In this document: positions 9,531 to 20,999 of the stretch, in pieces | How the letters are laid out: each line of letters begins with the position of its first letter | Position numbering within the stretch: position 1 is the stretch's first letter | Source of the DNA: Anaeramoeba ignava | Taxonomy: Eukaryota; Metamonada; Anaeramoebidae | NCBI GenBank assembly: GCA_028826165.1 | Contig: JAPDFW010000074.1 | Coordinates: forward strand, 1-64,000 | DNA length: 64,000 bases | Direction of reading: 5' to 3' | Translations under genes and position numbers: made by a program | Notes under the pieces: model-generated | The model's database searches: none | Seen by the model: only the letters and a program-made list of their open reading frames with translations | Told to the model about the DNA's origin: nothing

Positions 9531-11869
9531 TTAAAGTTCTTTTTCAGATATTAAATCATATTCAATTTTTGATTGATTTTGTGAATTATTTTGTTTTTGA
9601 TTAAACAAATAAACTCTGCCTTTAAGTGAATTACTTATTGGAGCACTAATTACTAAATAATTATCTGAAATTAAAACAGTAAATCCAAATAAATCATCTT
9701 CTTCTCCATTATTTGAACTTAACATTTGGATTTGATTCCATTTATTTTGATTTTGATTTTTTTGGAAAATATAAACTTTGCCTTGTTTAATATTATTTTG
9801 AAAATCCAAAAGAATAGTTCCAATTAAAAGAATATTCCCATCTTTGGAAATTGAAATACTCTCTCCAAACCAACCATTTTCTTTCCCATCATTTGCAGTT
9901 AAAATTTGGATTTGATTCCATTTATTTTCATTTTCATTTTCATTTTCATTTTTTTGGAAAACATAAACTTTGCCTTGTTCTTTATTATTCCCAACTTTTG
10001 CACCAGAAGCTGAAATTAAAATAATATCCCCATCTTTGGAAATTGAAACACGAAATCCAAATAAATCATTTTCTTTCCCATCATTTGCAGTTAAAATTTG
10101 GATTTGATTCCATTTATTTTCATTTTGATTTTTTTGGAAAATATAAACTTTGCCTTGTTCTTCATTATCTCCAACTTTTGCATAAGGAGCTGAAATTAAA
10201 AAAATATTCTCATCATTGGGAATTGAAATACTCTCTCCAAAATGATCATTTTCTTTCCCATCATTTGCAGTTAATATTTGGATTTGATTCCATTTATTTT
10301 CATTTTGATTTTTTTGGAAAATATAAGCTTTGCCTTGTTTATAATTATCTCCAACTTTTGCATAAGGAGCTCCAATTAAAATAATATCCCCATCTTTGGA
10401 AATTGAAACACTATATCCAAAATGATCATTTTCTTTCCCATAATTTTCAGTTAATATTTGGATTTGATTCCATTTATTTTCATTTTCATTTTTTTGGAAA
10501 ATATAAGCTTTGCCTTGTTCTTCATTATCACCAACTTTTGCATAAGGAGATCCAATTAAAAGAATATTCTCATCATTGGAAATTGAAATACTCTGTCCAA
10601 ACCAATCATATTCTTTCCCATAATTTTCAGTTAATATTTGGATTTGATTCCATTTATTTTCATTTTGATTTTTATTTTCATTTTCATTTTGATTTTTTTG
10701 GAAAATATAAACTTTGCCTTGTTCAATATCGCTGTCAAAATTAAAAAAAGGAGCTCCAATTAAAAGAATATTCTCATCTTTGGAAATTAAAATACTAAAT
10801 CCAAAATGATCATTTTCTTTCCCATAATTTGCAGTTAAAATTTGGATTTTATTCCATTTATTTTCATTTTGATTTTTTTGGAAAATATAAACTTTGCCTT
10901 GTTCTTCATTATTCTCAACTTTTGCATAAGGAGCTCCAATTAAAAGAATATTATCATCTTTGGAAATTGAAATACTCAATCCAAAATGATCATTTTCTTT
11001 CCCATCATTTGCAGTTAACATTTGGATTTGATTCCATTTATTTTCATTTTGATTTTTATTTTTTTGGAAAATATAAACTTTTCCTTGTTTATAATTATCA
11101 CCAAATTTTGCACCAGGAGCTCCAATTAAAAGAATATTCTCATCATTGGAAATTGAAATACTCTCTCCAAAAAAATCATTTTGTTTCCCATCATTTGCAG
11201 TTAATATTTGGATTTGATTCCATTCATTTTCATTTTCATTTTTTTGGAAAATATAAACTTTGCCTTGATTATAATTATCACCAACTTTTGCAAGAGCTGA
11301 AATTAAAATAATATTCTCATCTTTGGAAATTGAAATACTCTCTCCAAAATGATCATTTTGTTTCCCATCATTTGCAGTTAACATTTGGATTTGATTCCAT
11401 TTATTTTGATTTTGATTTTGATTTTTTTGGAAAATATAAGCTTTTCCTTGTTCTTCATTATTCCCAACTTTTGCATAAGGAGCTCCAATTAAAAGAATAT
11501 TATCATCATTGGAAATTGAAATACTCAATCCAAAAAATCATTTTGTTTCCCATCATTTGCAGTTAAAATTTGGATTTGATTCCATTTATTTTCATTTTGA
11601 TTTTTTTGGAAAATATAAACTTTGCCTTGTTCTTCATTATCACCAACTTTTGCATAAGGAGCTCCAATTAAAAGAATATTCTCATCTTTGGAAATTGAAA
11701 TACTCACTCCAAAAAAATCATCTTCTTCTCCATAATTTGAAGTTAATATTTGGATTTGATTCCATTTATTTTCATTTTCATTTTCATTTTTTTGAATTGA
11801 AAAAAGAAAAATTAATAATAAAATTAATAAGAATTGAATAAAGAAAGTTGATTTTTGAATTGTTTTCAT
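9531..11869 (-). CDS. Secreted FG-GAP protein with twelve repeats (copy 2, one frameshift)
   Basis: The ATG at 11869 begins the same MKTIQKSTFF signal peptide as the paralogues. The frame breaks at about 11532-11537, where a run of six A (plus strand) stands where sibling repeats have seven. Restoring one base joins repeat 2 into the long frame that ends at 9531. Twelve FG-GAP repeats can be counted, against seven in copies 1 and 3. They end with the same divergent terminal repeat and tail (SKIEYDLISEKEL). Twelve is neither one nor two closed seven-bladed propellers, so internal repeats have probably been gained. The frameshift may be a homopolymer read error or a real inactivating change. 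Confidence 0.78.
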
Positions 11870-12253
11870 TTTGTTTTTAAATTTATTATTATTATTATTA
11901 TTTTAAAAAATTTTGAAAAGAAAAAAATGAAAAAAAAAATGAAAAAAAAATTTATTTTTTTAATTTTTTTAAATTTTGAAATAAAAGATTAAAAATGGAA
12001 AAAAAATTGGAAAAAAATGATAAAAAAAAGTGGAATCTTTTTATTTAAATTTTGTTCTCTTTTGTTTTAATTTTTAATTTTTTAAAATTGAAAAGAAAGA
12101 AAAAAGAAGAAAAAGTGGAATTTTTTTGATAAAGAATTTAAGTAAAAATTTGAATTTGAATTTAAATTTAAATTTGAAAATGGAATTAATAATCTTTTTT
12201 TTCTCTTTAATTTTAAATTGAATTTTAAATTGAATTTTGAATTGAATAATTAT
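11870..12253. other. Intergenic region between FG-GAP copies 2 and 3
   Basis: Duplicated flanks: an upstream (TAA)n-rich leader of copy 2, then the conserved 3' flank of copy 3 with GATAAAGAATTTAAGTAAAA. No gene is seen. Confidence 0.7.
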
Positions 12254-13693
12254 TTAAAGTTCTTTTTCAGATTTTAAATCATATTCAATTTTTGATTGAT
12301 TTTGTGAATTATTTTGTTTTTGATTAAACAAATAAACTCTGCCTTTATGTGAATAACTTATTGGAGCACTAATTACTAAATAATTATCTGAAATTAAAAC
12401 AGTAAATCCAAATAAATCATCTTCTTCTCCGTTATTTGAACTTAACATTTGGATTTGATTCCATTGATTTTCATTTTGATTTTGATTTTGATTTTGATTT
12501 TCATTTTGATTTTTTTGGAAAATATAAGCTTTGCCTTGTTTAATATCGCTGTCAAAATTAAAAAGAGGAGCTCCAATTAAAAGAATATTACCATCTTTGG
12601 AAATTGAAACACTAAATCCAAAATGATCATTTTCTTTCCCATAATTTGCAGTTAAAATTTGGATTTGATTCCATTTATTTTCATTTTCATTTTGATTTTT
12701 TTGGAAAATATAAACTTTTCCTTGTTCTTTATTATCTCCAACTTTTGCTCGAGGAGCTCCAATTAAAAGAATATTCTCATCTTTGGAAATTGAAATACTC
12801 ACTCCAAAAAAATCATTTTCTTTCCCATCATTTGCAGTTAACATTTGGATTTGATTCCATTCATTTTCATTTTCATTTTGATTTTTTTGGAAAATATAAA
12901 CTTTTCCTTGTTCTTCATTATCTCCAACTTTTGCACCAGGAGCTCCAATTAAAAGAATATTCTCATCTTTGGAAATTGAAATACTCACTCCGAATCCATC
13001 ATATTGTTTCCCATCATTTGCAGTTAACATTTGGATTTGATTCCATTCATTTTCATTTTGATTTTTTTGGAAAATATAAACTTTTCCTTGTTCTTTATTA
13101 TCTCCAACTTTTGCACCAGGAGCTCCAATTAAAAGAATATTCTCATCTTTGGAAATTGAAATACTAAATCCAAAATAATCATTTTCTTTCCCATCATTTG
13201 CAGTTAAAATTTGGATTTGATTCCATTTATTTTCATTTTCATTTTTTTGGAAAATATAAACTTTTCCTTGTTCTTTATTATCACCAACTTTTGCATAAGG
13301 AGCTCCAATTAAAAGAATATTATTATCTTTGGAAATTGAAATACTAAATCCAAAATTATCATTTTCTTTCCCATCATTTGCAGTTAACATTTGGATTTGA
13401 TTCCATTCATTTTCATTTTGATTTTCATTTTGATTTTTTTGGAAAATATAAACTTTGCCTTGTTCTTCATTATCCTCAAATATTGGACCAGGAGCTCCAA
13501 TTAAAAGAATATTCTCATCTTTGGAAATTGAAATACTAAATCCAAAATGATCATTTTGTTTCCAATCATTTGCAGTTAACATTTGGATTTGATTCCATTT
13601 ATTTTCATTTTCATTTTTTTGAATTGAAAAAAGAAAAATTAATAATAAAATTAAGAATTGAATAAAGAAAGTTGATTTTTGAATTGTTTTCAT
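12254..13693 (-). CDS. Secreted FG-GAP seven-bladed propeller protein (copy 3)
   Basis: 479 residues, intact. The N-terminal signal peptide (MKTIQKSTFFIQFLILLL) is followed by seven ~60-residue FG-GAP repeats, each with FG-S-SISKDENILLIGAP and GKVYIFQKN. The linkers are NEN/NQN-rich and vary in length. The last repeat and tail match the other copies. There is no transmembrane segment or anchor signal, so secretion or loose surface attachment is inferred. It is closest in organisation to copy 1. Single-codon differences between repeats fall mainly at loop positions (KQNDHFG, KENDNFG, KQYDGFG), the face that binds ligands in integrin propellers; whether they do so here is unknown. Confidence 0.87.
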   Translation of the reverse strand: MKTIQKSTFFIQFLILLLIFLFSIQKNENENKWNQIQMLTANDWKQNDHFGFSISISKDENILLIGAPGPIFEDNEEQGKVYIFQKNQNENQNENEWNQIQMLTANDGKENDNFGFSISISKDNNILLIGAPYAKVGDNKEQGKVYIFQKNENENKWNQIQILTANDGKENDYFGFSISISKDENILLIGAPGAKVGDNKEQGKVYIFQKNQNENEWNQIQMLTANDGKQYDGFGVSISISKDENILLIGAPGAKVGDNEEQGKVYIFQKNQNENENEWNQIQMLTANDGKENDFFGVSISISKDENILLIGAPRAKVGDNKEQGKVYIFQKNQNENENKWNQIQILTANYGKENDHFGFSVSISKDGNILLIGAPLFNFDSDIKQGKAYIFQKNQNENQNQNQNQNENQWNQIQMLSSNNGEEDDLFGFTVLISDNYLVISAPISYSHKGRVYLFNQKQNNSQNQSKIEYDLKSEKEL

Positions 13694-13930
13694 TTTGTTT
13701 TTAAATTTATTATTATTATTTTTAAAAAAATTTGAAAAGAAAAAAATGAAAAAAAAAAAGGAAAAAAAAATTTATTTTTAAATTCAAAAAAAGGAAAAAA
13801 AAAAAGGAAAAAAAAAAGGAAAAAAGAAAAAGGAAAAAAAAAGTGGAATCTTTTTATTTAGATTTTGTTCTCTTTTGTTTTAATTTTTAATTTTTAATTT
13901 TTTAAAAAAAAAGAAAAAGAAAAAAAAAGA

Positions 13931-14085
13931 AAAAGTGGAATTTTTTTGATAAAGAATTTAAGTAAAAATTTGAATTTGGATTTGAATTTGAATTTAAATC
14001 TAATTTGGAAATGGAATTAATAATCTTTTTTTTCTCTTTAATTTTGAATTTTATTTTGAATTGAATTTTGAATATTTATTTAAAG
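13931..14085 (-). pseudogene. Relic: 3' end of a lost fourth FG-GAP gene
   Basis: This block, from GTGGAATTTTTTTGATAAAG to TATTTATTTAAAG, matches the 3' flanks of the three FG-GAP genes up to and including the last Leu codon and stop (minus-strand CTTTAA). The match then stops abruptly, and unrelated AT-rich sequence follows instead of coding repeats. It marks the edge of the tandem array and a deleted fourth copy. Confidence 0.65.
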
Positions 14086-14458
14086 AGATTAAATTTATAA
14101 ATAATTTCAAAAAAAAAAATTCTAAAATTTGTTTTCAATTCAATTCATTTTTTGGATTCATTTTTTGTAAATTTTGGAAATAAAATTTGAATGAAGAAAT
14201 AAAATAAAACAAATTTCAATTTAATTTGAAAAAGTAAATACAATTTATTATTGAAATTTTGTTTTTTAAAAAAATATAAAATTTTTCAAATTATTTTTAT
14301 TTAAAATAATAAATAAATAATTTTATTTAAATTAAAATAAATAATATTTCCAAATTATTTTTAAATTAAAACGATTAAAATTTAAAAAATAATTTAAATT
14401 AAATTTTTTCATTTTTTTTTTCATTTTTTCTTTTTTCTTTTTTAATAAAAAAACAAAA
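14086..14458. other. AT-rich upstream region of AP2S1
   Basis: Unstructured AT-rich DNA. The last bases before the ATG are A-rich with a C (AAAAAAACAAAA), a leader style shared with the Rac and FG-GAP genes. No other gene is seen. Confidence 0.5.
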
Positions 14459-16465
14459 ATGGTATTAAATTAATTAACATTTTAACAATTAAATTTTATA
14501 ATTAAATTATTTTATAATTATTTTATAATTATTTTAGATTCGTTTTTTTTTGATTCAAAATAGACAAGGTCAAACTAGATTATCAAGATGGTATGTTCCT
14601 TATGAAGATGAAGAGAAAACTAAATTAACAACAGAAATTCATAAACTTGTTTCTCATAGAGAAGCAAAAGGTTTAACAAATTTTGCTGAAGTATTTATAA
14701 AATTAAAATTAAAATTAAAATTAAAATTAAAATTAAAATTAAAATTAAAATTAAAATTAAAATTAAAATTAAAATTAAAATTAAAATTAAAATTTAAAAT
14801 AAAATTAAAATTAAAATTAAAATTAAAATTAAAATTAAAATTAAAATTAATATTAAAATTAAAATTTAAATTAAAATTAAAATTAAAATTAAAATTAAAA
14901 TTAAAATTAAAATTAAAATTAAAATTAAAATTAAAAATTAAAATTAAAATTAAAATTAAAATTAAAATTAAAATTAAAATTAAAATTAAAATTAAAAATT
15001 AAAATTAAAATTAAAATTAAAATTAAAATTAAAATTAAAATTAAAATTAAAAATTAAAATTAAAATTAAAATTAAAATTAAAATTAAAAAATTAAAATTA
15101 AAATTAAAATTAAAATTAAAATTAAAATTAAAATTAAAATTAAAAATTAAAATAAAATTAAAATTAAAAATAAAAATTAAATTAAAATTAAAATTAAAAT
15201 CAAAAATCAAAAATTTAAATTAAAAATTTAAAAAATTAAATTAAAATTAAAATTAAAATTAAAATTAAAATTAAAAATTAAAATTAAAATTAAAATTAAA
15301 ATTAAAATTAAAATTAAAATTAAAATTAAAATTAAAATTAAAATTAAAATTAAAATTAAAATTAAAATTAAAATTAAAATTAAAATTAAAATTAAAATTA
15401 AAATTAAAATTAAAATTAAAATTCAAAATTAAAATTAAAATTAAAATTAAAATTAAAATTAAAATTAAACTAAAATTAAAATTAAAATTAAAATTAAAAT
15501 TAAAATTAAAATTAAAATTAAAATTAAAATTAAAATTAAAATTAAAATTAAAATTAAAATTAAAATTAAAATTAAAATTTAAAATTAAAATTAAAATTAA
15601 AATTAAAATTAAAATTAAAATTAAAAATTAAAATTAAAATTAAAATTAAAATTAAAATTAAAATTAAAATTAAAATTAAAATTAAAATTAAAATTAAAAT
15701 TAAAATTAAATTAAAATTTAAAATTAAAATTAAAATTAAAATTAAAAATTAAAATTTAAATTAAAATTAAAATTAAAATTTAAATTAAAATTAAAATTTA
15801 AATTAAAATTAAAATTAAAATTAAAATTAAAATTAAAATTCCAAATTAAAATTAAAATTAAAATTAAAATTAAAATTAAAATTAAAATTAAAATTAAAAT
15901 TAAAATTAAAATTAAAATTAAAATTAAAATTAAAATTAAAATTAAAATTAAAATTAAAATTAAAATTAAAATTAAAATTAAAATTAAAATTAAAATTAAA
16001 ATTAAAATTTAAAAAGTATCGAACATATAAAGTTATTTATAGAAGATATGCTGGATTATATTTTGTTATGTGTGTTGATACAACAGATAATGAACTTTCA
16101 ATATTGGAATCAATTCATTTATTTGTTGAGGTTAATTTCATTCCAAAAATTTAATTATTTATAAAAAAAAATTAATTAAAACTTTTTTATAAAAAAAAAG
16201 GTTTTAGATTCTTATTTTAAAGATGTTTGTGAACTTGATATAGTTTTTAATTTCTGGAAGGTAAATTAATTAGAATTTATTTAGAAGAACAAAGAAATAT
16301 TAACAAAAATATATTCATTTTGATTTTATTATTCATTTTCAATTAAAAAAAAACTTTTATTAGTGTTATACTGCAATGGATGAAATGTTTTTAACAGGTG
16401 AAATTCAAGAAACAAGTAGACAAGTTATTAGAGCAAGACTTGACCAATTAGACAAATTGGATTGA
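14459..16465 (+). CDS. AP2S1: AP-2 complex sigma subunit (clathrin adaptor small chain), five exons
   Basis: Exons are 14459-14461, 14538-14690, 16017-16130, 16201-16260 and 16364-16465, giving 143 residues against 142 in human AP2S1. The first exon is just the ATG. Splicing gives [20 protein letters not shown], close to the family's MIRFILIQNRAGKTRL. Later motifs are [52 protein letters not shown] and [13 protein letters not shown]. The subunit helps AP-2 recognise dileucine cargo signals at the plasma membrane. AP-1 sigma is the alternative, but the FVE-VLDSYF and DEMFLTGEI segments favour AP-2. Intron 2 is 1326 bases of almost pure hexamer repeat. All introns fall between codons. Confidence 0.92.
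14697..16013. repeat. 1.3-kb (TTAAAA)n array filling AP2S1 intron 2
   Basis: This is an almost unbroken TTAAAA array with rare one-base slips and point changes. It fills the intron between GTATTTATAA at 14691 and AAAAAG at 16016; little else remains of the intron. Frames reading K-L or I-K through it, including one continuing from exon 2, are repeat artefacts. Confidence 0.95.
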
Positions 16466-16683
16466 TTAACATCTTTATCTTATTAATAACATTTAAATCC
16501 CTTTTCCATTGAATTTAAAACTTTATCAAATCAAAAAATCAAAAAAATTTTACTTTAATTTTAATAATTCAATTATGTTCTTTTTTCTATTAAAAAATTT
16601 TCTTCTATTTTTCTTTCTTTTTTTTTGATAACGAAGAAAAAAGAAATTAATTTTCAAAATTAAAAAACAATTAAATTAAAAAA

Positions 16684-18403
16684 TCAATTCTTTCTTTTTG
16701 AAGGTTTTTCTAAATTTCCATCTCCTCCTCTTCTATAATTATATAAATATTTTTGTTGAATTTTCTTTTTTTCTTTTTCTTCTTCTTCTTCTTTTTCTTT
16801 TTCTTTTTGATTTTCAATTTGATTTTTGAATTGATTTTCCAAATTATCATTCTTATTTGATTTTGGAAATAGAAAATTATTCTCTTGAATACTATATTTT
16901 TCATCTTTAAGATAAGTAGTATCTTGATCAGTTAAATGAGTCCATTTTGATCTTCCTTTTTTCCCCATATTTTTAACTTGCAAAACTTTTGGAAGAAGTG
17001 ATTTATCAAAAATATCTCTTTCAGTTGGAGCTGAAATATCCCTTTGGATAATTGGATTATCTTCATCTTGGAAAAACACTCCTTTGTGGCGATAAACTTG
17101 AAGAAAAGCCCATTTTTGTTTTTCTTTTTGCTTTGCAAACTTTCCAATTTCCAATTTTTCATCTTCTTTTAATTTTTCTTCTTCATTCATTTTTCTTCTT
17201 CTTTTTATCTCTAATTGCTCTCTTTTATATGAAGTTTCCTCTTCTTTTTCTTTTTTGATTCTTAAAAGCTCGCGAATTTTCCATTTTTCTTTTTCTTCTT
17301 CTTGATTAAATAATTCATCTTTATCAATAAAAAAATTTTCTTGTTGATAATTTCCATTTTCATCTTCTCCTCCTTTTTTTTCTCTTAAATCTTCTGCTTC
17401 TAATAGTGATTCAACTTGCTTTTGAACTTCTATTTTTCTTTCATTTTCTCTTTCTTGTTTTCTTCTCAATTCTTCTTCTTCTTGTTTTTCTATTTCTTCT
17501 ATTGAAGGTTGTTGACGTTCTTCTTTTTTCTTAAAAATTGGTTTGAAATTTTTAAATAATGAATTTTTTTCATCATCAGAATCAGAATCAGAATCAGAAT
17601 CATAAGATATTATTTCATTTTCTGATTCTATTTTTTGTTCAAATTTGAATTCGAATTCCATTTTATTTTGATTATTTTTTTCTTCTTTTTCTTGCAAAAG
17701 AATATTTTCAATATCTATATCATCATTTTTATTTTTATTTTGATTTTCAATTTTATTTTTAAATTGATTTTGTTTTTGATTTTGATTTTGATTTTGATTT
17801 TGATTTTGATTTTGATTTTGATTTTGATTTTTAAATTGATTTTGATTTTGATTTTGATTTTGATTTTGATTTTCATTTTTAAATTGATTTTGATTTTGTT
17901 TGATTTTTAAATTGATTTTGATTTTCATTTTGATTTTGATTTTCATTTTGATTTTGATTTTCATTTTGATTTTCATTTTTAAATTGATTTTGATTTTTAT
18001 TTTGATTTTCATTTTTATTTTCAGGTTTTTTAATAATTGTTGCTTTATGTATTTTTCTTCCATGTTTTACTTCTGTTTTTTTTATATTCTCAACTTCAGA
18101 TCTTTTTATATTATCATCTTCATTTTGAATATTTATTTCATTTTGTTTTTTATTTTCTTCAATTTTTTTATTTTCTGAAGAAAATTTTTGAAGTCTAAGT
18201 AAACGTGAATCAATTTTTTTTAATTTTTCTTTTTCTTTTTCTTCTTCTTCTTTTATTAATTTTTTTTCATTAATTCTTTCTTGATTTATTTTTTCGGTTT
18301 TATTTCCTTGATTTTTTGATTCTTTTTGATTTGAATTTTGTGCAAAATCAGGTATTCTTCCTGCAAAATATCTTATTTTTTTAATTGGTTTATTTTTATT
18401 CAT
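16684..18403 (-). CDS. MFAP1: MFAP1 spliceosomal protein (one frameshift)
   Basis: The N-terminal part from the ATG at 18403 has [16 protein letters not shown] and [10 protein letters not shown], matching the MFAP1 start (KRYVSGKRPDYAP, DPRLRRLQ). The C-terminal part has the conserved block: [48 protein letters not shown] and THLTDQDTT. The two parts lie in different frames joined at about 17900, inside an Asn/Gln/Lys hexamer-repeat stretch where one extra A breaks the frame. Without it the product is about 573 residues; human MFAP1 is 439 and the excess is low-complexity. MFAP1 is a component of the spliceosomal B complex, in line with the many introns in this genome. Confidence 0.85.
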
Positions 18404-18439
18404 TTTATTTATTTAACAACAAAAAATTGAAAAGAAAAA
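18404..18439. other. 5' flank of MFAP1
   Basis: Short A-rich leader upstream of the MFAP1 ATG. No motif is recognised. Confidence 0.4.
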
Positions 18440-18850
18440 AAATGAAAAAATGAAATAAGTTTAATTTAATATTTAATTTATAAATTAATTTAAAAATATA
18501 ATTTAATATTTAATTTTATTATTAAAATAATAATTTATTGTTTTAGATTTAAATATTTTATTATTTAAATATTTAACATATAAATATAAAAAATAAGAAT
18601 AGATTTAATTTAATATTTAATTTATAAAATTAATTTTAAAATATAATTTAATATTTAATTTTATTAAAATAATAATTTATTGTTTTAGATTTAAATATTT
18701 TATTATTTAAATATTTAACATATAAATATAAAAATAAGAATAAATTTAATTTAATATTTAATTTATAAATTAATTTAAAAATATAATTTAATATTTAAAA
18801 TTTTATTATTAAAATAATAATTTATTTTAAATTTAAATATTTTATTATTA
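18440..18850. repeat. ~137-bp AT-only tandem repeat, family A (3 units)
   Basis: About three units, each with AATTTAATATTTAATTTATA, a run of TAATAATTTATTGTTTTAGA, and AAATATTTAACATATAAATA. The same unit recurs at 20335-20905 and 24840-25275, so it is a dispersed family rather than one satellite. No coding frame is present. Confidence 0.85.
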
Positions 18851-18879
18851 AAATATTTTAATTAATTTTTTAAACAAAA

Positions 18880-19330
18880 TGAAAATAGATTTGAATTAAA
18901 TATTAATTTGAAATTAATTTTTATTTTATATTTATAAATAAAATTAATTATTAGAAATATATTTTTATTAATTAATTTTTGATATTTAATTAATAAAATA
19001 TTTTAATTAATTTTTAAAAGAAAAATAGAAATAAATTTGAAATTAAATATTAATTTTAAATAAAATTAATTATTTATATTTTTTTATATTTATAAATAAA
19101 ATTAATTATTAGAAATATATTTTATTAATTAATTTTTGATATTTAATTAATAAAATATTTTAATTAATTTTTAAACAGAATGAGAATAGATTTAAATTTA
19201 ATATTAATTTGAAATTAATTTTTATTTTATATTTATAAATAAAATTAATTATTAGAAATATATTTTTATTAATTAATTTTTGATATTTAATTAATAAAAT
19301 ATTTTAAAAGAATGGAAATTTTGAAACAGA
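18880..19330. repeat. ~160-bp AT-rich tandem repeat, family B
   Basis: About three imperfect units containing AGAAATATATTTTTATTAAT, TTTTTGATATTTAATTAATA and AAATATTTTAATTAATTTTT. It lies between family A repeats and the Rac gene. The remaining bases up to 19606 are the AT-rich leader of that gene. No gene is seen. Confidence 0.75.
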
Positions 19331-19606
19331 ATTTGAAATAGATTTGAATTTTTAAAATTAATTATTAGAAAATTTTTATTAATTATTTTTATATTTATAA
19401 ATAAAATTAATACTAAAAATGGGATAAATAAATGGAAAAATTTAAATAAAAATAAAAAGAAATTTTTCGAATGAAAAAAATTTTAACAAAAATTTAAATT
19501 AAAAAATAAAATAAAAATAAAAAGAAAAATTTAATTAATTTTATTTTCATTCTTTTTCTTTTTAATAATTTTTAATTTTTAAATTTAAAAACAAAAAAAA
19601 ACAAAA

Positions 19607-20186
19607 ATGCAATCAATTAAATGTGTAGTTGTTGGAGATGGAGCAGTTGGTAAAAACATGTTTATTAATATCATATACAACAAATGCATTTCCAGGAGAA
19701 TATATACCAACAGTATTTGATAATTATTCAGCCAATGTAATGGTAGATGGAAAACCAATCAATTTAGGATTATGGGATACAGCAGGACAAGAAGATTACG
19801 ATAGATTAAGACCATTATCATATCCACAAACGGATGTATTTTTGATCTGTTTTTCATTGATTTCACCTTCTTCTTTTGAAAACGTTAGAGCTAAATGGGT
19901 TCCTGAAATTCATCATCATTGTTCTAATGTTCCTATGATTCTTGTTGGTACTAAGCTTGATTTGAGAGATGACCAAGATACTATCATGAAACTTGAAGAA
20001 AAAGGTTTATCTCCTATTAGTTATCAAGCTGGTATGGATATGGCTAAAGAAATTAAAGCGGTTAAATATTTGGAATGTTCTGCTTTGACTCAGAAAAATT
20101 TGAAAACTGTTTTTGATGAATCTATTCGTGCTGTTCTTTCTCCTGTTAAACCTGATAAACCAAAAAAGAAATGCTCTATTTTATAA
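19607..20186 (+). CDS. Rac-family Rho GTPase (one-base frameshift in P-loop)
   Basis: The ATG at 19607 begins [16 protein letters not shown]. At 19652-19656 a run of five A replaces the four needed for [22 protein letters not shown], so the frame breaks inside the P-loop; after it the rest is intact. Conserved parts are switch I ([14 protein letters not shown]), [21 protein letters not shown], the TKLDLRDD guanine motif and ECSAL. The C-terminus PKKKCSIL is a polybasic CaaX box (Leu in last position, so geranylgeranylation is likely) for plasma-membrane anchoring. Rac proteins drive actin protrusion. With the extra A removed the product is 192 residues, normal for Rac. The extra A may be a read error or a disabling mutation. 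Confidence 0.88.
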
Positions 20187-20334
20187 TTTTCTTTTTTTTT
20201 TTAAAAACAAAAAAAAAACAATTTTTAATAAAATATCTTGTTATTGAAAAATCAAAACAATTTTTTATTTTTTTATTTTTGGAATTCTTTTTTTTTTTTG
20301 TTCCACTTTTTTCTTTTTAAAAAACAAATTTATT
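20187..20334. other. 3' flank of Rac gene
   Basis: T- and A-rich 3' region containing the AATAAAA-like sequence near 20226. No gene is seen. Confidence 0.4.
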
Positions 20335-20905
20335 ATTTAAAATATTTAACATAAAAATATAAAAAATGGAAATAGATTTAATTTAATATTTAATTTATAA
20401 ATTAATTTAAAAATATAATTTAATATTTAATTTTATTATTTAAAATAATAATTTAATGTTTTAAATTTAAATATTTTATTATTTAAAATATTTAACATAA
20501 AAATATAAAAATGGAAATAGATTTAATTTAATATTTAATTTATAAATTAATTTAAAAATATAATTTAATATTTAATTTTATTATTAAAATAATAATTTAA
20601 TGTTTTTTTAGATTTAAATATTTTATTATTTAAATATTTAACATAAAAATATAAAAATGAGAATAAGTTTAATTTAATATTCAATTTATAAATTAATTTA
20701 AAAATATAATTTAATATTTAATTTTATTATTAAAATAATAATTTAATGTTTTAGATTTAAATATTTTGTTATTTAAATATTTAACATATAAATATAAAAA
20801 ATAAGAATAGATTTAATTTAATATTTAATTTATAAATTAATTTAAAAATATAATTTAATATTTAGTTTTATTATTAAAATAATAATTTATTGTTTTATTT
20901 TTAAA
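20335..20905. repeat. ~137-bp AT-only tandem repeat, family A (4-5 units)
   Basis: Same unit as at 18440-18850, with AATTTAATATTTAATTTATA and AAATATTTAACATAAAAATA repeated four to five times. The Rac gene is thus bracketed by family A repeats. The remaining 20906-20999 includes a short (GAAA)n run before the next gene's stop. Confidence 0.85.
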
Positions 20906-20999
20906 TATTTTTTAATAATAAATATAAATTGATTTGGTTTTGTGATTTTTATTGTTTGAAGAAAGAAAGAAAGAAAGAAAGAAAATTAAAATAAGAAGC

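Noticed and set aside
8121-13167. Plus-strand open frames with repeated LQLKFGFDSIYFHF
   Set aside because: They are antisense shadows of the FG-GAP repeats on the minus strand, whose frame carries the conserved motifs and signal peptides.
14697-16013. Telomeric repeat or centromeric satellite
   Set aside because: TTAAAA arrays occur at several interstitial places, here inside an intron with intact exons on both sides; it has no G-rich strand as telomeres have.
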